Shown one piece after another: positions 57,270 through 64,000 of a stretch of DNA of 64,000 bases. Below the pieces are notes generated by a model that was not told the DNA's origin, searched no databases, and saw only the letters and a program-made list of their open reading frames with translations. The position numbers and the translations under genes are program-made. The DNA is from Geobacillus thermodenitrificans subsp. thermodenitrificans DSM 465 (lineage in GTDB: Bacteria; Bacillota; Bacilli; Bacillales; Anoxybacillaceae), in the NCBI RefSeq assembly GCF_000496575.1, contig NZ_AYKT01000006.1, positions 124,001 through 188,000 on the forward strand, given 5' to 3'. Numbering within the stretch: the first letter of the stretch is position 1; each line of letters starts with the position of its first letter.

Positions 57270-58274
57270 TTAATGAGACAAATCGTTGTAACGCTGAATC
57301 AATTGGAAAAGCACAGAAAGATCTACATTATGTCCACTGATCACGATCACAATCGCACCATCATGACGAGGAAGCTTATTTTCTAAAACGGCCGCAACAC
57401 CTGTGGCCGCTGCTCCTTCTATAATCATATGGTGTTTATCCATCATAAAAGCCATGCTATAGGCAATCTCCTCTTCCGATATCAGTAAAATATCATCTGT
57501 ATATTGACCGACCATTTGAAGAGTGTACTGATTATCCATGCCAATGCCACCAAGCAAACTATCAGCAAGCGTATCTCTTTCTTCTATTTTTACAGCTTTT
57601 CGTGCCTTCAAACTCTCATACATAACTGGTGCGTGTTCAGCAGAAACACCGATGACCCGAATATTAGGATCGATTGATTTTAAAGCTAAACCGATTCCTG
57701 ACAAAAGCCCTCCCCCGGAAAGAGGAACGATGACGTCTGTTACATGTGGAACGTCCTCGACGATTTCTAATCCAATAGTTCCTTGACCTGCAATAATATG
57801 TGGATCGTCAAATGGGGGGATAATCGTTAATCCTTTCTTTTCGGCCAAATGATAACAATATTCTTCCGCATCATCTTGGCTATGGCCGTATATTTCAATT
57901 TGGGCGTTCAATCTTCTTAATGATTCCAACTTCGCCTCCGGAACGCGGTTCGAAATACAAACAACCGCGTTAATGCCAAGGGATTTCGCTACATAAGCAA
58001 CCGCCATGCCATGATTCCCGGTGGAAAACGTCGCAACCCCTTTTTTCTTTTCATCCTCACTCAAACTTAATATTTTGTTGGCAGCCCCCCTAACTTTGAA
58101 GGCCCCAATATCATGTACATTTTCAAGTTTTAAATAGACAGGGCGTCCGGCCTTTTCTGATAAAACAAACGACTGTATTAACGGAGTTTTATTTACAATT
58201 GAAACAATTCTTTTCCGCGCTTCCCATATATCTCTGATCGATAGTTCTTCTCTTATCGTTTGTAAATCTCCCAA
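57270..58274 (-). CDS. eutB: Hydroxyectoine utilisation dehydratase EutB (threonine dehydratase-like)
   Basis: 334 residues, fold-II PLP enzyme. Lys60 in GAFKVRGAAN, STGNHGMAVAY, GGGLLSG and the C-terminal IVISGHNVDLS. EutB-type blocks are RVPEAKLESLRRLNA, GHSQDDAEEYC, IIPPFDDPHIIAGQGT and DSLLGGIGMDN. The TTG at 58274, 8 nt after AAGGAG, is preferred; an ATG at 58298 with a weak site is the alternative. Threonine/serine dehydratase without context would be the generic call. In hydroxyectoine users EutB is thought to act on the hydroxylated intermediate. Confidence 0.82.
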   Translation of the reverse strand: MGDLQTIREELSIRDIWEARKRIVSIVNKTPLIQSFVLSEKAGRPVYLKLENVHDIGAFKVRGAANKILSLSEDEKKKGVATFSTGNHGMAVAYVAKSLGINAVVCISNRVPEAKLESLRRLNAQIEIYGHSQDDAEEYCYHLAEKKGLTIIPPFDDPHIIAGQGTIGLEIVEDVPHVTDVIVPLSGGGLLSGIGLALKSIDPNIRVIGVSAEHAPVMYESLKARKAVKIEERDTLADSLLGGIGMDNQYTLQMVGQYTDDILLISEEEIAYSMAFMMDKHHMIIEGAAATGVAAVLENKLPRHDGAIVIVISGHNVDLSVLFQLIQRYNDLSH

Positions 58275-58370
58275 GATCATCACTCCTTGATTATTCATAC
58301 TTTACCAAGGATTATATAGTATGAATTTTCTGTACTCAATTATCAAAATTGAATAGTAAAAAAATATTTT

Positions 58371-58399
58371 TTCATACAACTTTAATAACCTTGTACGAA
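58371..58399. promoter_or_regulatory. Inverted repeat upstream of eutB
   Basis: TTCATACAA-N11-TTGTACGAA, 8 of 9 positions symmetric, about 100 nt before eutB. Shares the ATACAA/TTGTAT half-sites with the dyad at 63629. Confidence 0.4.
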
Positions 58400-58404
58400 T
58401 AATA

Positions 58405-58445
58405 CCCGTGGTACTAGTTGAATCATGTCTGATTAGTACCACGGG
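58405..58445. terminator. Hairpin between the ProP-like gene and eutB
   Basis: CCCGTGGTACTA, 17-nt loop, TAGTACCACGGG: a perfect 12-bp stem 15 nt past the transporter stop. No T-run of note; terminator or mRNA-stability element. Confidence 0.5.
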
Positions 58446-58460
58446 CATAGCGATGTATAT

Positions 58461-59945
58461 TTACGTATTTACGTATGTTTTTGGTTTATAATTATCCTCC
58501 ATCTGTTCGCCTGTCAACTCTTCTTTCCACCAAAGAGCTTTATCCGGATTTTTTAATATTTCCCCGATCTCACTTGGATCTTCGACAGCCGGAGCAGATC
58601 CACGCAGCGACTTTCCAGCTGTTTCTTTTACAAACAAGGAAACAATAACCAAACCAACTAAACAAACACCCATTAAGTAATAAGCTGGAATCATATCGTT
58701 CTGCGTCTTGCTAATTAACCAAGCGAGAATGAGTGGTGTAGTCCCCCCAAATAACGATGTGGATACATTATAGGCGATAGCCAGTGATCCATAACGAACC
58801 TTTGTAAAAAACAAGGAAGGGAGCAGCGCCGGAAGCGCACCTTGAAAAGCAGTCAGCAAAATACTGATCAGGAACAAGCCTAAAAAAACGGTATAATTAT
58901 TTCCGCTCTTAATTAACGTAAAGGCAGGTATACTAAGGACAATGCCTCCAATTAACGCTCCGATGACAATACGGTTACGGCCAACTCGATCACTCAAATA
59001 ACCCATAAGTAGGATGAAAGGGATCATCATAAACATAGAAACTAAAGTTAAAACTAATCCTCTCATTTCACCATAGCCAAGTTCTTGCATCATATACGAT
59101 GGCATATAAGTCAATACCATATAGTCGACTACATTGTAAAACACAACAATTCCGATACATACTAAGAGCGGCTTCCAATGGTAAATGACAATTTCTTTAA
59201 GTGAAGCACGCTGTTTTTCTTCTTCCGTCGCATTGATGATAGCCTGAAAAGCAGGTGTTTCTTCAAGTCGAGAGCGTAAGTATAGACCAATGAGTCCTAG
59301 AGGACCAGCGATTAAAAATGGAAGTCTCCATCCCCATTCAATCATTTTTTCAGGACCAAGAAGGAAGGTTAACAATGTCACTAATCCAGCACCAGCAGAA
59401 AAACCGACAAGTGTACCAACTTCTAGGCCGCTCGCCATAAAACTGCGCTTTTTGTCAGGGGTTGATTCGGCGATGAATGTCATAGCTCCTGCATATTCTC
59501 CCCCGGTGGAAAATCCTTGGACCAGCCGAGCAACAAGCAATAAAATAGGAGCGGTGATGCCTATAGAGGAGTAACTTGGAATTAAACCGATACTGAAGGT
59601 TGCAGCCGCCATCATGATCAATGTAATTGATAAAACGCTTTTACGACCAATTCGGTCCCCTAACATTCCAAAAAACATACCGCCAATCGGGCGAACAATA
59701 AATGCGACTGCAAAAGTAGCGAATGAATAAATGATTTGCAAAGAAGGGTCTGTTTCAGGGAAGAATACTTTTCCTAGGGTCACTGCTAAGTAAGAATAGA
59801 GGCCAAAATCAAACCATTCCATTGCATTTCCTAAAGATGTAGCAACTACCGCCTTTTTGGCAAGCTTAGTGTCAACAATGGTAATATCTTCTTTTTTCAA
59901 TATCCTGTTGGACCTGTCTACACTATTCCTTGTCCTATTCTTCAT
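58461..59945 (-). CDS. ProP-like MFS symporter (metabolite:H+ symporter family)
   Basis: 494 residues with twelve membrane helices. MHS signatures SLGNAMEWFDFGLYSYLA, FGMLGDRIGRKSVL, GFSTGGEYAGA and a Glu-rich central loop. E. coli ProP, the reference member, takes up proline, betaine and ectoine. Here, between eutB and the Ehu importer, low-affinity ectoine uptake is a fair inference. It lacks the long C-terminal coiled coil of osmosensing ProP (tail is acidic and Pro/Asn rich), which argues for a nutritional role. Confidence 0.82.
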   Translation of the reverse strand: MKNRTRNSVDRSNRILKKEDITIVDTKLAKKAVVATSLGNAMEWFDFGLYSYLAVTLGKVFFPETDPSLQIIYSFATFAVAFIVRPIGGMFFGMLGDRIGRKSVLSITLIMMAAATFSIGLIPSYSSIGITAPILLLVARLVQGFSTGGEYAGAMTFIAESTPDKKRSFMASGLEVGTLVGFSAGAGLVTLLTFLLGPEKMIEWGWRLPFLIAGPLGLIGLYLRSRLEETPAFQAIINATEEEKQRASLKEIVIYHWKPLLVCIGIVVFYNVVDYMVLTYMPSYMMQELGYGEMRGLVLTLVSMFMMIPFILLMGYLSDRVGRNRIVIGALIGGIVLSIPAFTLIKSGNNYTVFLGLFLISILLTAFQGALPALLPSLFFTKVRYGSLAIAYNVSTSLFGGTTPLILAWLISKTQNDMIPAYYLMGVCLVGLVIVSLFVKETAGKSLRGSAPAVEDPSEIGEILKNPDKALWWKEELTGEQMEDNYKPKTYVNT

Positions 59946-60408
59946 AACAACTCTCCTTTACCATGACAGTTTCTATGTCAGCTTTCTGATAGGAGCAATG
60001 GCTCCTGAACATAAAACGTTTTGCTGAAAGGAAAATTCCTTGGATGAACGAATGACGACTTTGGTATCGCTTTCACCTTCTTTTACTAGAATTAAACCAA
60101 CCAAACTTTTTATATTTAAAATTTTAAAAAAAATCAGCATAAAAAACATCCGCAAATTTGTATGAATATTTCTATGTTCATTGCACAATTTGCCATATAG
60201 TTGAGAGACTGGATATGTAAATCCTTTAAGAAATCAAAAAAAGCCAACCTTCAAGAACCGTTCATTACCTTTCTATCTTATCAAATTTCTATATTCGATC
60301 AGCCCCAATAAAGAAAAACAACCGATTCATCTCCCACTCTCCTTCGTTTCACGGCGGGAGACTTCTCGGCGAAGATGAAGCTCAACGTGAAAAGCTGACT
60401 CCTATGAA
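59946..60408. other. Gap between the ProP-like gene and ehuA
   Basis: No supported gene. A 71-codon frame at 59973-60188 has no convincing ribosome site and low-complexity sequence. Small dyads AGGAGC-AATG-GCTCCT (59990-60005) and AAGGAA-AA-TTCCTT lie near the transporter start. At 60325-60385 a nested structure begins TTCATCTCCC and ends AAGATGAA. An AT-rich stretch ATTTAAAATTTTAAAAAAAA is at 60114-60133. Confidence 0.4.
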
Positions 60409-61212
60409 CTAAACGGAACGTGTCGTTAATGGGTATACAGAATGTAAACGGAACCGGCTTAAAAACCTTTTTAGCCTCTCGTTGGATGAGTATTCAAAAA
60501 TTTGCTCAGGCGGTCCTTCCTCAACGATATAACCATTGTCCAAAAATACGATGCGATCAGCGACATCCCGGGCGAATTCCATCTCATGGGTTACTAAAAT
60601 CATCGTCATCTTTCCTTCGTGTGCGAGCTCACGAATGACTTCTAACACTTCTCCAACCAGTTCAGGATCTAATGCCGAAGTCACTTCATCAAACAACATT
60701 ACCTTCGGGCGCATCACTAACGCCCTTGCCATCGCGACCCGCTGCTTTTGCCCGCCTGATAATTGCGACGGATAAACATCCAACTTGTCACCAAGTTTTA
60801 CCTTCTCAAGCATTTCTACTGCTCTTTCTCTCGCTTCTTTCTTCGATAATCCGAGCACATGAATCGGAGCTACCGTGCAGTTTTCAAGAACCGTCATATG
60901 GGGAAATAGATTAAAATGCTGAAATACCATACCAATATTTTTTCTTACATTTCTCAAATGTTTTTCATTCGCTGGCACAAGCTTTTTGTTCACTTCCATA
61001 TGCCACAATGGTGTACCGTCAACTTCGATCACTCCAGAAGTTGGTTGTTCTAAGGTCATCAGCATACGAATTAACGTCGTCTTGCCAGAGCCACTCGGAC
61101 CTATGAGGGCCACTTTTTCCCCTTCACCGATCTCCAAATTAACCCCTTTTAACACTTCTATTTGTCCAAACGATTTCCGAACATTTTTGTAGCTCACCAT
61201 CGGTCTAGTCAT
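60409..61212 (-). CDS. ehuA: Ectoine/hydroxyectoine ABC transporter ATP-binding protein EhuA
   Basis: 267 residues. Walker [10 protein letters not shown], signature [10 protein letters not shown], Walker [14 protein letters not shown]-loop LVTHEME. The stretch [20 protein letters not shown] and [17 protein letters not shown] is typical of EhuA among polar amino acid ATPases. Its ATG overlaps the ehuD stop (ATGA). Confidence 0.86.
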   Translation of the reverse strand: MTRPMVSYKNVRKSFGQIEVLKGVNLEIGEGEKVALIGPSGSGKTTLIRMLMTLEQPTSGVIEVDGTPLWHMEVNKKLVPANEKHLRNVRKNIGMVFQHFNLFPHMTVLENCTVAPIHVLGLSKKEARERAVEMLEKVKLGDKLDVYPSQLSGGQKQRVAMARALVMRPKVMLFDEVTSALDPELVGEVLEVIRELAHEGKMTMILVTHEMEFARDVADRIVFLDNGYIVEEGPPEQIFEYSSNERLKRFLSRFRLHSVYPLTTRSV

Positions 61213-61922
61213 ACAACCACTCCCTTCTGTTTTGCTTCATGCAACACCTCGTTTTTATCAAATCGCCGATTCATTTTCTTTTCCAACCATTGAACGAATA
61301 ACGATGACGGATAACTTAATAATAAGAAGAAAAAGGCAACGATCGTAAACGGCTCGAGATACACCCAGTGTTGGGCTCCATACATTTTGGCCGTTAACAT
61401 CATCCCCATCACCCCAATCGATGCAGTAGTTGGAATTTCTTTGAACATAATGATCAAATAGTTTCCAAGCATTGGGATGATCGGCGGGATTGCCTGCGGC
61501 AAGATCACTTTTGTCCATGTGCGAGCCCGGGAAAAATTGAGCGCCAAGGCGGCTTCCCATTGCCCCTTATCCACTGCATCAATGCCCGATCGGTATACTT
61601 CAGACGTATATGTGCTATAATGCACGCCCAACCCGATGATCGCTGCTGCAATTGGAGAGAGCGTTACCCCGACGTGCGGTACAAGCGGCCAAGCGTAAAA
61701 CAGGAAGTACAACTGAACAAGAGGAGGGGTTGAACGAATAAACTCTAACACTCCGTTCACAGTCCATCGAAACCACGCCCATGGTGCACGACGCAGCAGC
61801 GTCCAGATGATGCCAAGCACTAACGAGACGGCATAACAAGCCAAGGTAAGCCCCAGCGTCAGCCACATGGCTCGAAAAATTAACGGAAATACATCTTTCA
61901 CTATATTCCAATCCCAAATCAT
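61209..61922 (-). CDS. ehuD: Ectoine/hydroxyectoine ABC transporter permease EhuD
   Basis: 237 residues, five membrane helices, HisM-type permease motif [20 protein letters not shown] and [35 protein letters not shown] is in the substrate-side helix. ATG at 61922 overlaps the ehuC stop (TAATG). Confidence 0.84.
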   Translation of the reverse strand: MIWDWNIVKDVFPLIFRAMWLTLGLTLACYAVSLVLGIIWTLLRRAPWAWFRWTVNGVLEFIRSTPPLVQLYFLFYAWPLVPHVGVTLSPIAAAIIGLGVHYSTYTSEVYRSGIDAVDKGQWEAALALNFSRARTWTKVILPQAIPPIIPMLGNYLIIMFKEIPTTASIGVMGMMLTAKMYGAQHWVYLEPFTIVAFFFLLLSYPSSLFVQWLEKKMNRRFDKNEVLHEAKQKGVVV

Positions 61923-62605
61923 TAGCTCGCCATCCCCTTTGACACCGCTCGTTCCGCACGCCGGGTTAGCCAAATAAGCGGAAGAGCGATGAGGAAATAG
62001 AACACAAGCATCATGGCGAAAACAAGAATCCCCAGATCAATATTACTGTTGCGGAAGACCATTCCCGCATACGTAATATCGGTCAATCCAATGAGCGAAA
62101 CAAGGGAGGTTGATTTTAACATTTGGATCAAGTTGTTTCCGAAATCGGGGAGCATCATTCGCACCGCTTGCGGCAAAATGACTAATCTCATCCGTTGAAA
62201 ACGAGTCATATTTAGAGCAATTGCTGCTTCATGCTGCCCTCGATCCACAGCGAGAATACAGCTGCGGACTGTCTCGGAAACATAGGCTCCATAGTTGAGC
62301 GAGACAGCAATGACCCCTGCCCAAAAAGAAGAAAGATTTAACGGCGGCAAAAATGGAATGGCCTTCGCTAGCATGGGCAGGGCATAATAAACCCAAAACA
62401 GTTGAACAACTAAGGATGTGCCGCGGAAAAATTCAACATATATATTGGTTGTCCAACGAATCCATCTCGATTTCGCCAGTCTTCCCAATCCTGCGATAAT
62501 GGCAATAATAAAGGCAAAAAATGCGGATGTGATTAATAGCAATAATGTCGTTTGAATTCCTTTCGAAAGAATATGGAATACTTCTACAATAGTTTGAATC
62601 GAAAT
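61922..62605 (-). CDS. ehuC: Ectoine/hydroxyectoine ABC transporter permease EhuC, possible ATT start
   Basis: 227 residues if started at ATT 62605. EAA loop GQHEAAIALNMTRFQRMRLV, VEFFRGTSLVVQLFWVYYAL. The frame is open up to TGA at 62612-62614, but the only standard start is TTG at 62542, which would remove the N-terminal block HILSKGIQTTLLLLIT expected in these permeases and has no ribosome site. AAAGGGTGA lies 6 nt before the ATT. I therefore place the start there; a point mutation or sequence error is the alternative. Confidence 0.75.
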   Translation of the reverse strand: MSIQTIVEVFHILSKGIQTTLLLLITSAFFAFIIAIIAGLGRLAKSRWIRWTTNIYVEFFRGTSLVVQLFWVYYALPMLAKAIPFLPPLNLSSFWAGVIAVSLNYGAYVSETVRSCILAVDRGQHEAAIALNMTRFQRMRLVILPQAVRMMLPDFGNNLIQMLKSTSLVSLIGLTDITYAGMVFRNSNIDLGILVFAMMLVFYFLIALPLIWLTRRAERAVSKGMAS

Positions 62606-62657
62606 AACAAATCACCCTTTCTATCCTCTTCTTTTTATGCGATGTCTGTTGTTTGCT

Positions 62658-63524
62658 TCACTGGCTGTTGCCGCAAAGTTGTGCCGTCGTCATATCTCCC
62701 GGCAAGTTTTCTTCACCGAAACCGTTTTTCTGTAAAATCTCTAACAATTTGCCTGAATCTTTTAACTTTTGCAACTCTTTGTTGTATGCTTCCCGCAATT
62801 GATCATCATCTTGCCGAAAGACCGCTGCCCCGTAGCTCGGAATCCCTTCAACATCCGGCTGTTTAAAATCGCTGACTAATTCCAGTTCTTTCTGTCCTGC
62901 TGACTGCAACGCTTCTTTCATCGTCAACTGCGTTCCCGTTGCCGCATCAGCTCGTCCGGTTTTTACCGCATCGATGACGGCCGGAATGTCAGGGACAAGA
63001 ACGATTTGCTCCTCTCTCACCCCTGATTGTTTTAAATAATCTACTTCCATGGCAGACGACATCACGGCAATTTTGACATCCGGTAGTTTCGCAATATCTT
63101 CATAGCTATGAAGATTTTTAGGATTCCCTTTTTTGACGACTAATGCATCACCAACTTGGTATTCCGGCTCGGCAAAATCAACTTTCTCACATCGGTTCGG
63201 CAAAATGGCCATCCCTGCTGTGATCACGTCAAACTTACCAGCATTTAATCCCGGAATTAGTTCGTTAAACTCCGCTAGCCGCCCCTCCACTTTCTCAATA
63301 CCGAGCTGTTTAAAAATCTCTTTGGCAATATCGACCGCTTCTCCTTTTAATTCCCCATTTTCTTCATAGGCATATGGTTTTTCATTCGCAAATCCTACAT
63401 AAACAACACCTTTTTTCTTTAACGCCTCTAACGTGTCGTCAGAACTTGAAGTTTGACTGGAACTGCAGCCAACCATCCCGATTAACAAGGCGAATAACCC
63501 TAAATACAAAATGACTTTCTTCAT
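62658..63524 (-). CDS. ehuB: Ectoine/hydroxyectoine-binding lipoprotein EhuB
   Basis: 288 residues. Lipoprotein signal with lipobox IGMVGC (Cys20), then a type-II solute-binding domain. EhuB-like blocks GFANEKPYAYEENGELKGE, EFNELIPGLNAGKFDVITAG, ILPNRCEKVDFAEPEYQVGD, VKKGNPKNLHSYEDIA and GRADAATGTQLT. In Gram-positives it is anchored outside the membrane and delivers the ligand to EhuCD. RBS AGGAGGGG. First gene of ehuB-C-D-A. Confidence 0.87.
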   Translation of the reverse strand: MKKVILYLGLFALLIGMVGCSSSQTSSSDDTLEALKKKGVVYVGFANEKPYAYEENGELKGEAVDIAKEIFKQLGIEKVEGRLAEFNELIPGLNAGKFDVITAGMAILPNRCEKVDFAEPEYQVGDALVVKKGNPKNLHSYEDIAKLPDVKIAVMSSAMEVDYLKQSGVREEQIVLVPDIPAVIDAVKTGRADAATGTQLTMKEALQSAGQKELELVSDFKQPDVEGIPSYGAAVFRQDDDQLREAYNKELQKLKDSGKLLEILQKNGFGEENLPGDMTTAQLCGNSQ

Positions 63525-63551
63525 CCGATCCCCTCCTGTTTTTTCATTGTT

Positions 63552-63583
63552 CCTTATATTTTAAATTTTAAAAAAATATAAAA
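63552..63583. promoter_or_regulatory. AT-rich element upstream of ehuB
   Basis: TTATATTTTAAATTTTAAAA continuing AAAATATAAAA. Near copies occur at 60109-60140 and 53084-53103, each upstream of a leftward island transcript. Confidence 0.35.
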
Positions 63584-63628
63584 TGCAATAATATTCATCA
63601 ACATGTATTAATTTCTCTATTCCCTGTT

Positions 63629-63644
63629 ATACAAACTGTTGTAT
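63629..63644. promoter_or_regulatory. Inverted repeat between ehuB and the divergent oxidoreductase
   Basis: ATACAA-ACTG-TTGTAT, a perfect 6-4-6 dyad 105 nt before ehuB and about 270 nt before the divergent gene. Candidate regulator site. Confidence 0.45.
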
Positions 63645-63915
63645 TAAGCCTGCCTGTTCAAACAATTTCCTCATCGATCTCTCATTTTACCAAGAGTCTT
63701 AGAAGCGTTTGTTCCTGGCATCCGTTATTTCTTTTAACAAGCTCCAAATCATTCAACCCCATTCACGAGAAGGAAGGAAAAATGTATAAAATGTCTCTTT
63801 CATATTTCCAACAAAATGGCCGATGATCTTCTCCCTCGCCAACAAGTATGATGTTTTTGAAAAAACAGAAAATAACGATTCCACACTAATTCACAAAAGG
63901 GAGGCGAAAGCAAAA
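63645..63915. other. Upstream region of the divergent FAD oxidoreductase
   Basis: No gene. Carries AAGGGAGGCG at 63897-63906 as ribosome site for the next gene. No clear promoter pair recognised. Confidence 0.35.
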
Positions 63916-64000
63916 ATGGGAGATATGCCAAAGACAGCTGATGTAATCATCATCGGCGGAGGGCTCATGGGTTGTAGCACCGCGTACGAACTAGCCAAAA
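63916..64000 (+). CDS. FAD-dependent oxidoreductase (DadA/sarcosine oxidase-like), N-terminus only
   Basis: ATG at 63916; a second ATG at 63925 is also possible. 28 codons in the window: MGDMPKTADVIIIGGGLMGC then STAYELAK. This is the GxGxxG ADP-binding start of D-amino acid or N-methylamino acid oxidases/dehydrogenases. Divergent from the Ehu operon, so it may belong to the same pathway. Substrate cannot be judged from this fragment. Confidence 0.72.
   Translation, partial: MGDMPKTADVIIIGGGLMGCSTAYELAK

Noticed and set aside
57270-58274. Plain biosynthetic threonine dehydratase (IlvA)
   Set aside because: No C-terminal ACT-like regulatory domain, EutB-type blocks present, located in the ectoine cluster.
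59973-60188. 71-codon frame upstream of the ProP-like gene
   Set aside because: No ribosome site, low-complexity AT-rich sequence and no recognisable family; treated as untranslated upstream region.

Overview
The window looks like a chromosomal segment of a thermophilic, endospore-forming Bacillaceae of the Geobacillus/Parageobacillus type. From about 0 to 43 kb the gene order follows the Bacillus subtilis ypu-rib-spoVA-spoIIA-fur-yqk-yqj region closely, and sporulation genes are numerous (spmAB, dacB, spoVAA-AF, spoIIAA-AB-sigF, dacF, spoIIM). The coding sequence on the left is GC-rich in its third codon positions, and the proteins are rich in Arg, Glu and Ala.

Layout. 0-8.2 kb: rluB (cut by the window edge), spmB-spmA-dacB, an unusual superoxide dismutase fusion, a stretch with no intact gene, an unrecognised small gene, scpB-scpA and the divergent ypuF. 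8.2-12.7 kb: the riboflavin operon ribD-E-BA-H-T, read leftward behind an FMN riboswitch, with a 42-codon membrane-protein ORF just upstream that overlaps the end of ppiB. 12.7-24.2 kb: ppiB, ypuA, lysA, the seven-gene spoVA operon, sigF-spoIIAB-spoIIAA and dacF. 24.2-32.1 kb: nucleoside salvage (pdp, punA, deoB), xerD, yqzK, fur, spoIIM, an endonuclease-Q-like protein and nudF. 32.2-43.9 kb: aldo/keto reductase, MFS exporter, small yqk genes, a CDGSH protein, an SDR and an MBL hydrolase, proI behind a proline T-box, namA, rnz, zwf and a cyclase-family protein. 44.1-45.5 kb: a GH1 6-phospho-beta-glucosidase.

From about 45.65 kb to the right edge the character changes. Codon use becomes visibly more AT-rich and the B. 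subtilis gene order is lost. This part is a catabolic island that I read as an ectoine/hydroxyectoine utilisation system. It has an EhuA-B-C-D-type ABC importer, a ProP-type symporter, an EutD/DoeA-type ectoine hydrolase, EutC- and EutB-type enzymes, an M20 deacylase that could replace EutE/DoeB, an aldehyde dehydrogenase (DoeC role), a short homoserine dehydrogenase, a trans-sulfuration-type PLP enzyme, aspartate ammonia-lyase, a PucR-type regulator and, divergent at the edge, the start of a FAD amine oxidase-like gene. EutA, EutE and the DoeD transaminase are not seen. Import, ring opening, deacetylation, conversion to aspartate (semialdehyde) and deamination to fumarate would make a complete route if one of the novel members fills the transaminase step. 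A broken IS1634-type transposase lies inside the island.

No rRNA, tRNA, CRISPR array or intact mobile element was seen. Start codons were chosen by Shine-Dalgarno position and family length; this moves several starts inward and gives some GTG, TTG and possibly one ATT start.
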